Part shown: in pieces, positions 25,581 through 34,107 of the stretch
Position numbering within the stretch: the first letter of the stretch is position 1
Layout of the letters: each line of letters opens with the position of its first letter
Source of the DNA: Amycolatopsis australiensis
GTDB lineage: Bacteria; Actinomycetota; Actinomycetes; Mycobacteriales; Pseudonocardiaceae
DNA: 64,000 bases
Direction of reading: 5' to 3'
Assembly (NCBI RefSeq): GCF_900119165.1
Contig: NZ_FPJG01000006.1
Coordinates: 5,084,001 to 5,148,000 of the forward strand
The notes under the pieces: generated by a model
Told to the model about the DNA's origin: nothing
What the model saw: the letters and a program-made list of their open reading frames with translations, nothing else
Database searches by the model: none
Translations under genes and position numbers: made by a program

Positions 25581-25840
25581 CCGCGGGACGGCTGACACGG
25601 CGTCCTGCGGTGGACCCACCCTACGAACCGCCGTCGCGCCTGACCAGGGCCTCGATGCGGTGTCGAAGGTTTGTCGCCCGGTCGGTCACCGGACGTACCG
25701 AGAGTGGGTCTCGGTGACGGTTTCCCCGGGGCCGGTTCGTCCGGGGACGGGACAGCCCGCCGTCACCGAGGACCGAAGAAAGGGTGTGGCACCAGGTCGC
25801 CGAAGGGCGGGGTGAGCGACCGCGTTCGTGCTACCATTCA

Positions 25841-25854
25841 GTTGAAACTTCAAC
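25841..25854. promoter_or_regulatory. Palindromic operator upstream of the VOC gene
   Basis: GTTGAA-AC-TTCAAC, perfect 6-bp arms, in an AT-richer patch 27 bases before the ATG at 25881. TTGAAxxTTCAA sites are usual for MarR-type regulators; no regulator gene adjoins, so one would act in trans. Confidence 0.5.
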
Positions 25855-25880
25855 CGATTGCGTGCCGCGCGGGAGTCCCG

Positions 25881-26396
25881 ATGTCGATCTTTCGCCTCAA
25901 CCACGCCGTGCTGTACGTCCGGGATCTGGCCGAAAGCGTCGCGTTCTACCGGGACGTGCTGGGCTTCGACTACATCGAGGGCGGCGACGCGCACCGCGGC
26001 GCGGCCTTCCTGCGCGCCCCCGGGTCGGCCAACGACCACGACCTCGGCCTCTTCGAGCTCGGCGCGCGCGCCGCGGATCCGGGCGCCGGGAAGACCTCGG
26101 TCGGGCTCTACCACCTCGCGTGGGAGGTCGACACGCTCGGTGATCTCGAACAGCTCGCCGGCCGCCTGGCCGCGGCCGGCGCGCTCGTCGGCTCGTCCGA
26201 CCACGGCACCACGAAGTCCCTCTACGCGAAGGACCCGGACGGGCTCGAGTTCGAGGTCGTCTGGCTCATCCCGCGTGAGCTGCTGACCGACGAGGACCGG
26301 GCGAAGAGCGCGGCCATCGGCCGGCTCGACCTCGCGGCCGAGCTGGCGAAGTACGGGCCCGGCGCGCGCAGCGGCGTCGGGATCTCCCGCGCCTAG
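25881..26396 (+). CDS. VOC family (glyoxalase/extradiol dioxygenase-fold) protein
   Basis: A 171-residue vicinal-oxygen-chelate protein with two beta-alpha-beta3 modules. Metal-ligand positions are His8 in RLNHAVLYVRD, His in GLYHLAWEVD and Glu in DPDGLEFEVVWL, fitting an extradiol dioxygenase- or glyoxalase-like site. Its convergent neighbour is a DoxX protein; VOC and DoxX proteins co-occur in quinone- and thiol-stress loci in other bacteria, so a detoxification role is a reasonable inference. GGGAGTCCCG precedes the ATG. Its stop shares CTAG with the DoxX stop. Confidence 0.85.
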   Translation: MSIFRLNHAVLYVRDLAESVAFYRDVLGFDYIEGGDAHRGAAFLRAPGSANDHDLGLFELGARAADPGAGKTSVGLYHLAWEVDTLGDLEQLAGRLAAAGALVGSSDHGTTKSLYAKDPDGLEFEVVWLIPRELLTDEDRAKSAAIGRLDLAAELAKYGPGARSGVGISRA

Positions 26397-26818
26397 GCCG
26401 GGACGCGGCCCCGCGCCGGCTCCGCGTCGCGGTGCCGCACCGGCAGGTTGCCGAGCGCGAACCGGCCCGGGCCGACGAACGCGATGAGCAGCAGGCTCCA
26501 GCAGAACAGGGCCGCCGCCTCGCCGCCGTTCTGGATGGGGAACAGGCCGGCCGGCTGGTGCACGGTGAAGTAGGCGAAGGCCATCGAACCGGAGCCGAGC
26601 ACGGCGGCCGGCCGGGCGGCCAGCCCGAAGCAGACGAGCGCGCCGCAGACGAGCTGGATCACCGCGGCCCACCAGCCCGGCCACGTCCCGACCGCGGTGG
26701 GCGCCTTCGCCCCGAAGAGGCCGAACAGCGTCTTGAGGCCGTGGCAGGCGAACAGGAAGCCGATGACGATGCGGTAGAGCCCGATGACGTGGTCGCGGGC
26801 CGGGTCCAGGCGGGACAT
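26393..26818 (-). CDS. DoxX family membrane protein
   Basis: A 141-residue protein with four transmembrane helices: YRIVIGFLFACHGLKTLFG, VIQLVCGALVCFGLAARP, SMAFAYFTVHQ and LFCWSLLLIAFVGPG, as in DoxX and the quinone-reductase subunit-like group. Start ATG 26818; GGAGGCACC lies just upstream. DoxX proteins help resist thiol and oxidative stress in mycobacteria. It is convergent with the VOC gene. Confidence 0.88.
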   Translation of the reverse strand: MSRLDPARDHVIGLYRIVIGFLFACHGLKTLFGLFGAKAPTAVGTWPGWWAAVIQLVCGALVCFGLAARPAAVLGSGSMAFAYFTVHQPAGLFPIQNGGEAAALFCWSLLLIAFVGPGRFALGNLPVRHRDAEPARGRVPA

Positions 26819-26980
26819 GGTGCCTCCGGTGAGGGGTGCGGGCGGCCTCGACCCGGCCGGCGGGGCGGCCGGCCACTGCGGATCGAGGTGATCAGCTATA
26901 CCGCCCGTGCGGAAATCACACACCCTTCTAAAGTCGCTTAACCGGTTTTCCGGCGGAGCAATTTCGGCCGTCTGCCGCAA

Positions 26981-26992
26981 TGGTCTGGACCA
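26981..26992. promoter_or_regulatory. DasR-like (dre) site 1
   Basis: TGGTC-TG-GACCA, a perfect palindrome matching the core of the Streptomyces DasR element (TGGTCTAGACCA) at 11 of 12 bases. It lies in the 375-base gene-free stretch 26819-27193 between doxX and tetR. Confidence 0.5.
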
Positions 26993-27047
26993 GGTTGTTT
27001 GCCTTGTGGTAGAACGGGAAACCGCCGGACGGGTGATCTTGCCGTTG

Positions 27048-27059
27048 TGGTCCAGACCA
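27048..27059. promoter_or_regulatory. DasR-like (dre) site 2
   Basis: TGGTC-CA-GACCA followed by GT, again matching the dre core at 11 of 12 bases, 67 bases from site 1 and its exact reverse complement. No N-acetylglucosamine or chitin gene is adjacent. Confidence 0.5.
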
Positions 27060-27153
27060 GTGGTGGAGCTGGTTCGTGTTTCGCGTTTGTTTCCGATTCT
27101 TTTCGGCCTGGCGAACCGGTTGCTGCCGTCCGGGTGGTGTGACGCACATCCCA

Positions 27154-27182
27154 CGAACATGTTCGTGACGAACATGTTCGTT
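27154..27182. promoter_or_regulatory. Tandem TetR operators before the tetR-monooxygenase operon
   Basis: Two identical 14-bp perfect palindromes ACGAACATGTTCGT (27154-27167 and 27169-27182) separated by one base, ending 11 bases before the ATG of the tetR gene. Confidence 0.75.
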
Positions 27183-27193
27183 ACCGTGGGGGC

Positions 27194-27883
27194 ATGACAC
27201 CGGAACGCACCCACAGCCGCCGGGAGCGGCCCGCGAAACCCGCGCTGACCCGCGAGGGCATCGTGGCCACCGCCGTCGCCGTCATGCGGGCCGAAGGCGT
27301 CGAGCGCGTCACCATGCGCCGGCTCGCCAAGGAGCTCGACACCGGCCCGGCGTCGCTCTACGTCTACGTCAAGGACACCGAGGAACTGCACGCCGCCGTG
27401 CTCGACGAGCTGCTGGCCGAAGTGGACTTCGGCGGCACGGGTGACTGGCGCGAACGCCTGTGGGCCGTGCTCGACTCCTACCGGGCCGTCCTCTTCGCGC
27501 ACCCGAGCCTGGCCCGGGTGGCGCTGGTGACCCGGCTGAGCGGGCCGCACTACCTCGCCCTCGTCGAAGCCGTCCTCGCGCTGCTCGACGAAGGCGGCAT
27601 GGCGTCGGGACAGGCCGCCTGGGCGGTCGACGTGCTGCTGCTGACCGCCACGGCGACCGCCGTCGAGCACGGCACCCGCCGGGAGAAACCCGGCGCCGCT
27701 CACGAGCATGAGGCCATGGTCGATTCCCTCGCGACCGCGTCGCCGCGGCAGTACCCGCACATCGCCGCGCTGGCCGCCGACCTGGTGTCCGGCCCCGGCC
27801 CGGCCCGCCTGCGGTGGGCCTTCGACGCGCTGCTGAACGGCGCGCTCGCCACTCCGCGCCCCGGACCGGAGGAAACCCGATGA
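27194..27883 (+). CDS. TetR family regulator (TetR_C-type)
   Basis: A 229-residue repressor with the N-terminal helix-turn-helix LTREGIVATAVAVMRAEGVERVTMRRLAKELDTGPASLYVYVKD in outline and a C-terminal domain of the tetracycline-repressor type. It begins 11 bases after two tandem palindromes and overlaps the flavin monooxygenase gene by four bases (ATGA). It therefore probably represses itself, the monooxygenase and the following hydrolase, released by a substrate of those enzymes. Confidence 0.9.
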   Translation: MTPERTHSRRERPAKPALTREGIVATAVAVMRAEGVERVTMRRLAKELDTGPASLYVYVKDTEELHAAVLDELLAEVDFGGTGDWRERLWAVLDSYRAVLFAHPSLARVALVTRLSGPHYLALVEAVLALLDEGGMASGQAAWAVDVLLLTATATAVEHGTRREKPGAAHEHEAMVDSLATASPRQYPHIAALAADLVSGPGPARLRWAFDALLNGALATPRPGPEETR

Positions 27884-28974
27884 CCACCATCGGCATCGTC
27901 GGCGGGGGCCTGGGCGGTCTCACCCTCGCCCGCGTCCTGCACACCCACGGGATCGCCTCGACCGTCTACGAACTGGACGCCTCGCCGACGGCCCGCGACC
28001 AGGGCGGAACGCTCGACCTCCACGAGGAATCCGGCCTGCGTGCCCTCGCCGAAGCCGGCCTGAGCGAGGCGTTCCGCGAGGTCGCCCGCGAAGAAGGGGA
28101 GGCGCTGCGCATCCTGGACCGCCACGGCGTCGTCCGCTTCGAAGAGACCGCCGAAGCGGCCGGGGGCACCCGGCCCGAGGTGGACCGCGGGGCGCTCAAG
28201 CGGATCCTGGTCGCCTCGCTGCCGGACGGTACCGTCCGGTGGGGTGCCAAGGTGACGGCGGTGTCGGCCGGGCGGATCACCATCGACGGCGGCGAAGTCG
28301 TCGAGCCCGACCTGATCGTGGGCGCCGACGGCGCGTGGTCGAAGGTCCGGCCGCTGCTTTCGGACGCGGTGCCGGTCTACTCCGGACTGTCCTTCGTGGA
28401 AGCGAACCTGTCCGATGTGGACAGCGCACACCCGGCCGCCGCCGCGCTGGTCGGTCCCGGCACGATGTTCGCCCTGGCCGCCGGAAAGGGCCTGATCGCC
28501 CAGCGCAACGGCGGCGGCCGCATCCGCGTGTACGCCGCGGTGGAGACGGGGGACCTCGCCGCGGTCACGGAGCTGGCCGATCACCACCGGCTGCTCGAGG
28601 TGTTCGCCGACTTCGACCCCGGCCTGCGCGCGCTGATCGAGGAGAGCGACGAGAGGTTCGTCGCGCGCCCGATCCACGCCCTGCCGGTCGGGCACCGCTG
28701 GGAGCGGGTGCCCGGCGTGACCCTGCTCGGCGACGCCGCGCACCTGATGTCGCCGTTCGCGGGCGAGGGCGCGAACCTCGCCATGCTCGACGCGGCGGAG
28801 CTGGCCCTCGCCCTGGCTCGTCACGAAGACGTCGAAAGCGCCCTCTCGGCCTACGAAGCCGCGCTGTTCCCGCGAGCCGCGGAAGCGGCCCGCGAATCAG
28901 CCCGCAACCTCGAAGCCTGCTTCCGGCCCGACGCGCCCGCCGCGCTGGTCGAGCAGATGCTGGCCCACTCCTGA
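27880..28974 (+). CDS. FAD-dependent monooxygenase (TetX/PHBH-type)
   Basis: A 364-residue class A flavoprotein hydroxylase. The dinucleotide fold is GIVGGGLGGLTLARVL (residues 4-19), the second FAD/NADPH motif is DLIVGADGAWSKVR, and the FAD ribityl site is GVTLLGDAAHLMSPFAGEGANLAM. This layout is like TetX and aromatic hydroxylases that oxidise tetracyclines or polyketides. Its coupling to a TetR-type regulator and to an alpha/beta hydrolase suggests an antibiotic- or xenobiotic-modifying unit, but the substrate is unknown. Confidence 0.88.
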   Translation: MTTIGIVGGGLGGLTLARVLHTHGIASTVYELDASPTARDQGGTLDLHEESGLRALAEAGLSEAFREVAREEGEALRILDRHGVVRFEETAEAAGGTRPEVDRGALKRILVASLPDGTVRWGAKVTAVSAGRITIDGGEVVEPDLIVGADGAWSKVRPLLSDAVPVYSGLSFVEANLSDVDSAHPAAAALVGPGTMFALAAGKGLIAQRNGGGRIRVYAAVETGDLAAVTELADHHRLLEVFADFDPGLRALIEESDERFVARPIHALPVGHRWERVPGVTLLGDAAHLMSPFAGEGANLAMLDAAELALALARHEDVESALSAYEAALFPRAAEAARESARNLEACFRPDAPAALVEQMLAHS

Positions 28975-28990
28975 GCGAAAGGACCCGACC

Positions 28991-29689
28991 ATGACCCGCA
29001 CCCTGCGCCCACACCCGGGACTGGAGATCACCCTCGCCGACACCGGCGGCGGCGACCGGACCGTGCTCGTCCTGCACGGCGGCGCCGGGCCGCGCGGGGT
29101 CGAGCCGGTCGTCGCGCACTTCGCGCCGGACTCCCGCGTCCTGGCGCCGACGCACCCGGGCTGGGCCGGCACGCCGCGCCCGGACTGGTTCACCGGCGTC
29201 GACGACCTCGCCGTCACCTACCTCGACCTGCTGGACGACGAGGACGCCGAAGACGTCGTCGTGGTCGCCAGCTCCTTCGGCGGGTGGGTCGCGGCCGAAA
29301 TGGCCGTCCGCGACCGCGGGCGCCGGCTCGGCAGGCTGGTCGTGCTCGACGGCATCGGCCCGGAGATCGAGGGGCACGCCGTCGACCTGCCGCAGCCACC
29401 GCCCGGCGCGCCCGGGCCGGATCCCGCCGACATGGCCGCCCTGCGGTCCTACGCCGGGCCGCGGCCGGCCGACCCGAAGCTGCTGCGTCGGCTGGCGCGC
29501 GTGCGCATCCCGGTGCTGGCGATCTGGGGCGAGGACGACGTCGTCGTCCCGCCGGAGTTCGGGAAGGCCTACGCGGCGGCGTTCGCCGACGCACGGTTCG
29601 AGGTCGTGCCGGGCGCCGGGCACGTGCCGCACGTTCAGGCCCCGGCCGAAACGTTCCGCCTGATCGACGAGTTCCTCGGCCGGGCTTGA
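28991..29689 (+). CDS. Alpha/beta hydrolase
   Basis: A 232-residue serine hydrolase. Motifs: LVLHGGAGPRG (oxyanion), VVVASSFGGWVAAEMA (nucleophile Ser in S-S-F-G-G), IWGEDDVVVP (Asp) and GAGHVPHVQAP (His). It follows the monooxygenase after 16 bases and probably belongs to the same TetR-controlled operon. GAAAGGACCCGACC precedes the ATG. Confidence 0.87.
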   Translation: MTRTLRPHPGLEITLADTGGGDRTVLVLHGGAGPRGVEPVVAHFAPDSRVLAPTHPGWAGTPRPDWFTGVDDLAVTYLDLLDDEDAEDVVVVASSFGGWVAAEMAVRDRGRRLGRLVVLDGIGPEIEGHAVDLPQPPPGAPGPDPADMAALRSYAGPRPADPKLLRRLARVRIPVLAIWGEDDVVVPPEFGKAYAAAFADARFEVVPGAGHVPHVQAPAETFRLIDEFLGRA

Positions 29690-29713
29690 TCGAAGACCCC
29701 GTAAGGTGGCTCC

Positions 29714-30979
29714 ATGGTGGACGAAGAAGCCGTCTCGGAGCGCATCCGGCAGATCGCCGGCACCCTCGCGGGCCGCGCGGGCGAGCTCACCGGCGAGCTG
29801 GTCCAGCTGTACGCGGCCGATCTCCCGCAGCTGGTCAACGACGACGAGCGCATGGTCAGCCTGCTGTCGGCGAGCGTCTACCAGAACATCGAGACGGCCC
29901 TGCAGATCTTCCAGCACGGCATCGACCCCGCGACCGTCGAGCCGCCGGCCGCGGCCATGGAGTACGCGCGGCGGCTGGCGCAGCGCGGCACGCCGGTGTT
30001 CGACCTGATCCGCGCGTACGACCTCGGGCAGGCCGCGATGCTCGACTTCGGGTTCCAGGAGTGCATCCGGCTGGTCGACGACGCCGCGCTGCTGGGGGCC
30101 ATGATGCGCCGGCTGCTCAAGGTCGCCTACGAGTTCATCACGCGGGTGGTGCGCCAGCTCGTCGGCGTCTACCAGGACGAACGCGACAAGTGGCTGCTCA
30201 ACCGCAGCGCCGCCCGGGCGGCGAAGGTGCTGGACCTGCTGAGCGAGAACGGCGGCCCGCCCGACGTCGACGCGGCCGAGGCGGTGATCGGCTACCGGCT
30301 GCGCGGCCGGCACGTGGGCATGATCGTCTGGCACGCGTCGGAGGCCTTCGCCGACGACGTGCTGTCGCTGCTGGAATCCGTCGCGGGCGCGGTGCTCGAA
30401 CGCGTCCAGGGGCACGGCCGGCCGCTGTTCGTCCCGCGTGACGAGGCCGGCGCGTGGGTGTGGCTGCCGCTCGCGCCCGGCGCGTCGGTCCGCCGCGAGC
30501 ACCTCGACGCGGTGCTGGCGGAGGCCGAACCCGGGGTGCGCGTGACGGTCGGCGACCCCGGCACGGGCGTCGCCGGCTTCCGCGACACGCACCAGCAGGC
30601 GCGCCGGGTGCACGCGCTGGCGCTGGCCGCGGGGGAGCACTGCGACCGGGTGCTGACCTTCCGCGAAGTCGGCACGGTGGCGTTGATGGCGAGCGACCTC
30701 AACGCGGCCCGGCTGTGGGTCGCGAGCACGCTCGGGCCGCTGAGCGCGGACGACGAGAACTGCGGGCGGCTGCGCGACACGCTGCGCGTGTTCCTCGCCT
30801 CCGGCGGCAGCTACACCGCCGCGGCGGCCGAGCTGACGATGCACAAGAACTCGGTGCAGTACCGCGTCCGCAAAGCGCAGGAGCTGCTGCCGCGCGGGCT
30901 CACCGACAGCCGCCTGGACGTCGAGCTGGCCTTGAACCTGTGCCGCCGGCTCGGGGCGGCGGTGCTGTCCGCGGCGTGA
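29714..30979 (+). CDS. PucR family transcriptional regulator
   Basis: A 421-residue protein of the PucR/CdaR type. The N-terminal half is helical (RsbRD-like), the middle (about residues 170-330) is a GGDEF-related domain, and the C-terminus has the PucR helix-turn-helix: LRDTLRVFLASGGSYTAAAAELTMHKNSVQYRVRKAQELL. Targets are unknown; it lies 24 bases after the hydrolase gene but has its own start region. Confidence 0.86.
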   Translation: MVDEEAVSERIRQIAGTLAGRAGELTGELVQLYAADLPQLVNDDERMVSLLSASVYQNIETALQIFQHGIDPATVEPPAAAMEYARRLAQRGTPVFDLIRAYDLGQAAMLDFGFQECIRLVDDAALLGAMMRRLLKVAYEFITRVVRQLVGVYQDERDKWLLNRSAARAAKVLDLLSENGGPPDVDAAEAVIGYRLRGRHVGMIVWHASEAFADDVLSLLESVAGAVLERVQGHGRPLFVPRDEAGAWVWLPLAPGASVRREHLDAVLAEAEPGVRVTVGDPGTGVAGFRDTHQQARRVHALALAAGEHCDRVLTFREVGTVALMASDLNAARLWVASTLGPLSADDENCGRLRDTLRVFLASGGSYTAAAAELTMHKNSVQYRVRKAQELLPRGLTDSRLDVELALNLCRRLGAAVLSAA

Positions 30980-31065
30980 CTTTGGTGCCGCGGACCACCG
31001 GTGCCGAAGATCGTTGGGTCGCGGGCACGAAGCCGTGCTGGGCCGTTCGGCCTAGGTTTTCCGCT

Positions 31066-31317
31066 ATGGGTGAGAACGGTGGGATGCTCGCGCTGGTGCG
31101 GCTTCGCCGAGGTGTCGTCGGCGAGAGCAGACGCGTCTGCCACCTGATCCCCGTGCCCGGGGCGGGCGCGGTCCCGTCCCGCCTGACCGCGCTGTGCGGC
31201 GAGTCGATCTTCCCCGGCGAAGCCGAGGTGCTGGACGGGCTGCGCGGGATGCCGTGCCACGCCTGCCTGATGGAGAGCGCGCCGCCGGGGCCGGGCCTGC
31301 TGGCCGACGCGGGCTGA
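31066..31317 (+). CDS. Small Cys-rich protein, possible zinc ribbon
   Basis: An 83-residue protein with VCHLIP, ALCGESIF and MPCHACLME, four Cys and two His placed as in small zinc-binding proteins. Its codon use is like its neighbours. No function is known. It faces the LysR gene convergently, one base from its stop codon. ATG 31066 gives MGENGGML; ATG 31084 is an alternative. Confidence 0.6.
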   Translation: MGENGGMLALVRLRRGVVGESRRVCHLIPVPGAGAVPSRLTALCGESIFPGEAEVLDGLRGMPCHACLMESAPPGPGLLADAG

Positions 31318-31318
31318 C

Positions 31319-32224
31319 TCAGACCGTGCCCCAGGCTTTGGCGCGTTCGAGGAGGCGGTCGCGGACCAGGGTGACCGCCGGGCGCGGTGGTGTGCCGGTT
31401 CTCGTCACCAGGTACCAGGTGTTGAGCGGCGCCACCGCGGGTTCGTGGACCGGTTCCACCGAACCGGCTTCGAGCGCGCCGGCCGCGATGTAGCGCGGCA
31501 GCACCGTCGCGCCCGCCCCGGCCACCACCGCCGCCAGGATCGCGCGCAGGTCCGGCACCACCACCGCGACCCGGTTCGGCGGGCGGCGGCCGAACTCGCT
31601 GCGCCAGTAGCGGCGGATGATCGGCAGCTCGTCCGCGTAGGCCACCAGCGGCAGGTGGGCCAGCGCCGCGACCGGCTCGGCCGCGAGCCGCGCCGGGTCG
31701 ACGCTGCGGACCAGCGCTGGTGCCGCCACCAGGACGAACTCCTCGTCGATCATCGGCGTGGCGATCAGCGCGCGGTCGCGGGGCCGGACCGACGACACGA
31801 CCAGGTCGAGCCGCGCCGCCGCGAGTGCGGCCAGCAGTTCGTCCGCGAGGCCGAGCGTCACCGACAGCCGCAGGCCACGCGTGGTGAGCGGGGTGAGCGC
31901 CGGCAGGATCCGGGCCGCCATCGCGTCGCTCGCGCCGCCGAGCGCCACCCGGTCGAGCGGGACGGCGGCATCGCCGTCGCCGGCCAGCGCGCCGCGCAGC
32001 TCGTCGATGCGCGTGCCGATCCGCGCGGCCAGCTCCACGGCCCGCGCGGTCGGCGCCGCGCCGTGGCGGGACCGCGTGAACAGCGTCTCGCCCAGCTCGT
32101 TCTCCAACCGGGACAGCTGGCCGGTGACGGCCGGCTGGGTCAGGCCCAGCTCCGCCGCCGCGGCCGAAAGGGAGCCACGGCGGTAGACCGCGAGGAACGT
32201 GCTCAGCAGATCCAGACTTGGCAC
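31319..32224 (-). CDS. LysR family transcriptional regulator
   Basis: A 301-residue regulator with N-terminal helix-turn-helix (FLAVYRRGSLSAAAAELGLTQPAVTGQLSRLENELGETLF in outline) and a type 2 periplasmic-binding-like effector domain. I chose GTG 32224 because GGAAGG lies eight bases upstream; another GTG at 32233 overlaps that site. It is divergent from the DJ-1 and NAD(P)H oxidoreductase genes, which it probably controls through the inverted repeat in between. Confidence 0.9.
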   Translation of the reverse strand: MPSLDLLSTFLAVYRRGSLSAAAAELGLTQPAVTGQLSRLENELGETLFTRSRHGAAPTARAVELAARIGTRIDELRGALAGDGDAAVPLDRVALGGASDAMAARILPALTPLTTRGLRLSVTLGLADELLAALAAARLDLVVSSVRPRDRALIATPMIDEEFVLVAAPALVRSVDPARLAAEPVAALAHLPLVAYADELPIIRRYWRSEFGRRPPNRVAVVVPDLRAILAAVVAGAGATVLPRYIAAGALEAGSVEPVHEPAVAPLNTWYLVTRTGTPPRPAVTLVRDRLLERAKAWGTV

Positions 32225-32236
32225 GCAAGCCACCTT

Positions 32237-32254
32237 CCATAAGCAATGTTATGG
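32237..32254. promoter_or_regulatory. LysR-type binding site
   Basis: CCATAA-GCAATG-TTATGG, a perfect 6-bp inverted repeat containing the ATAA-N6-TTAT form of the LysR T-N11-A box, just upstream of the LysR start and 92 bases before the divergent DJ-1 gene. Confidence 0.55.
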
Positions 32255-32345
32255 ATCGTAGCGGCCGGCGCGGACTACCGGGGACACCCGGCGCGGTTGA
32301 CCGGAGCGTGCGGGACAGCGGGTCCCGCGGACAAGGAACTCAGTG

Positions 32346-33062
32346 ATGGCACGGATTCTCCTGATCGTCTCGGCCGCCGATCGGCTGCGGCTCGCCGACG
32401 GCACCGACCACCCGACCGGCTTCTGGGCCGAGGAGGCCGCCGAGCCGCACCGCGTGCTCACCGAGGCCGGGCACCACGTCGACGTGGCCACGCCGGGCGG
32501 ACGGCGGCCCTCGGCCGACCCGATCAGCCTCGACGAGCGGGGCGGCGTCGACCCGGCAGCGGCCGCGCGGTACCGCGCCCACCTCGACGCGGTCGAAGGG
32601 CTGGCCTCGCCGCTGACCCTCGCGGACGTCGCCGTCGAAGACTACGACGCCTTCTTCCTGCCCGGCGGGCACGGGCCGATGGCGGACCTGACCGACGACC
32701 CCGCGCTGGGACGGCTGCTCGCCGCCGCGGACGCCGCGGGCAAGGTCGTCGCCGCCCTCTGCCACGGGGTCGCCGGGCTCCTCGCCGCCCGCCGCGACGA
32801 CGGCTCGTTCCCGTTCGCCGGCCGCACGATGACGGCGTTCAGCGACGAAGAGGAGCGGCTGGGCGGCCTCGGGGACAAGACGCCGTTCTTCGTCGAGTCC
32901 CGGCTGCGCGAGCGCGGCGCCGTCGTGACGCCCGGGGCGGCCTGGTCGAGCACTGTCGTCGTGGACGGGAACCTCGTCACCGGCCAGAACCCGCAGTCCA
33001 GTGTGGACACCGCGGCGCGGGTGGTGCGGGCGCTGGCGTCCGGAGCGCGCCTGGCAAGCTGA
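32346..33062 (+). CDS. DJ-1/PfpI family protein (type 1 glutamine amidotransferase-like)
   Basis: A 238-residue class I glutamine-amidotransferase-like protein of the Hsp31/chaperone-glyoxalase type. The nucleophile elbow is VVAALCHGVAGLLAA with Cys, preceded by DAFFLPGGHGPMADL. Members act as glyoxalase III or deglycases, or as redox stress proteins. It is first in a two-gene unit with the oxidoreductase four bases downstream. ATG 32346 has AAGGA eight bases before it. Confidence 0.86.
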   Translation: MARILLIVSAADRLRLADGTDHPTGFWAEEAAEPHRVLTEAGHHVDVATPGGRRPSADPISLDERGGVDPAAAARYRAHLDAVEGLASPLTLADVAVEDYDAFFLPGGHGPMADLTDDPALGRLLAAADAAGKVVAALCHGVAGLLAARRDDGSFPFAGRTMTAFSDEEERLGGLGDKTPFFVESRLRERGAVVTPGAAWSSTVVVDGNLVTGQNPQSSVDTAARVVRALASGARLAS

Positions 33063-33066
33063 CGCG

Positions 33067-33702
33067 GTGACCGACGAACCGGCGTCCCGGCCGGTGGTGG
33101 TGCTGGTGGCCCACCCCCGGCCGGGGAGCTTCAACCAGGCGCTGGCCGCCCGGGTCCGCGACACGCTGACCCGCGCCGGGCGCCCGGTGTGCTTCCACGA
33201 CCTCTACGCCGAAGGCTTCGACCCGGTGCTCACCGCCGATGAGGCCTACACGAGCGGGACCCGGGCGGAGGAGTTCCTCGCCGCCGAACCGGATCCGCTG
33301 GTGCGGCGCCACCGCGACGAGCTGCGCGCGGCCGGCGGGCTCGTCGCGATCCACCCGAACTGGTGGGGCAAGCCACCCGCGATCCTCAGCGGCTGGCTCG
33401 ACCGGATCCTCGTGCCCGGCGTCGCCTACCGCCTCGACGACGCGGGCGGCGCGCCGGAGTCGCTGCTTTCGCTGCGCCGGCTGCTGGTCGTGAACACCTC
33501 CGACACGCCCGAAGACCGGGAGCGGACCCTGTTCGGCGACCCGCTCGACGCGATCTGGCGGCGTTGCCTCGCGCCCTACCTCGGCGAGCCGGAGGTCGCC
33601 CGGCTCGTGCTGCGCGTGGTCGCCGACGCCGGCGAAGAGCGCCGGGCGGCCTGGCTCGACGACGTCGAAGCCGAGGTCCGGCGCCTGTTCGGTGGTCACT
33701 GA
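33067..33702 (+). CDS. NAD(P)H dehydrogenase (quinone), flavodoxin-like fold
   Basis: A 211-residue NQO1/KefF-type oxidoreductase with FMN/FAD. Motifs: VVVLVAHPRPGSFNQALA (phosphate loop), HPNWWGKPPAILSGWLDRIL and a C-terminal helix. It should reduce quinones or electrophiles and pairs with the DJ-1-type protein under LysR control, a plausible electrophile-stress unit. The GTG start lies four bases after the preceding stop. Confidence 0.87.
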   Translation: MTDEPASRPVVVLVAHPRPGSFNQALAARVRDTLTRAGRPVCFHDLYAEGFDPVLTADEAYTSGTRAEEFLAAEPDPLVRRHRDELRAAGGLVAIHPNWWGKPPAILSGWLDRILVPGVAYRLDDAGGAPESLLSLRRLLVVNTSDTPEDRERTLFGDPLDAIWRRCLAPYLGEPEVARLVLRVVADAGEERRAAWLDDVEAEVRRLFGGH

Positions 33703-33793
33703 CCGGTTCCGGCCACTTCCCGTGAAGTCCTTGAGCCGGTTTCGCGCCGCGTGCGATTCTCGGGCCGCATCGGCAGTGACCCGAGGGGGAACC

Positions 33794-34102
33794 GTGAGCA
33801 TGCTGGAGCGGATGGCCGAAGAACGCCGCCGCCGCCGGGAAACCACCCCGGAGGCACCGGCCGGCCGGCAGTGGGGCACGTGCGTGGGGATCCACGACGT
33901 CGGCGATCGGCGCCGGAAGGTGGCCCGGGTGCTGCTCGCGAGCGGCCTGGTGATCACCGCCTACCTGCCCCTCGACGCGGTGGTGCCGTCGGTCGACTCG
34001 CCGGTGCTGGTACAGATCAGGGCGATCGGTGACCGGCCGCCGGGCGGCGCGGTGGTCGTGAGCGACGAACCGCCGCCGCACGGCGAGATCGTGGCGCGCT
34101 GA
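33794..34102 (+). CDS. Hypothetical protein (102 aa)
   Basis: Begins [16 protein letters not shown], with a basic helix, then beta-strand-rich sequence ([24 protein letters not shown]). GAGGGGGA lies before the GTG. Six bases separate it from rimO, so the two may be co-transcribed. No family recognised. Confidence 0.55.
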   Translation: MSMLERMAEERRRRRETTPEAPAGRQWGTCVGIHDVGDRRRKVARVLLASGLVITAYLPLDAVVPSVDSPVLVQIRAIGDRPPGGAVVVSDEPPPHGEIVAR

Positions 34103-34107
34103 CCGCC

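Noticed and set aside
25600..25880. Possible ydaO-type (c-di-AMP) riboswitch before the VOC gene
   Set aside because: Some GC-rich stems are present but I cannot align the conserved core, and VOC genes are not usual targets. An Infernal search with the ydaO model would decide.
26907..27197. 96-codon open frame between doxX and tetR
   Set aside because: It covers two operator pairs and AT-richer DNA, has poor codon bias and no ribosome binding site; better read as regulatory DNA.
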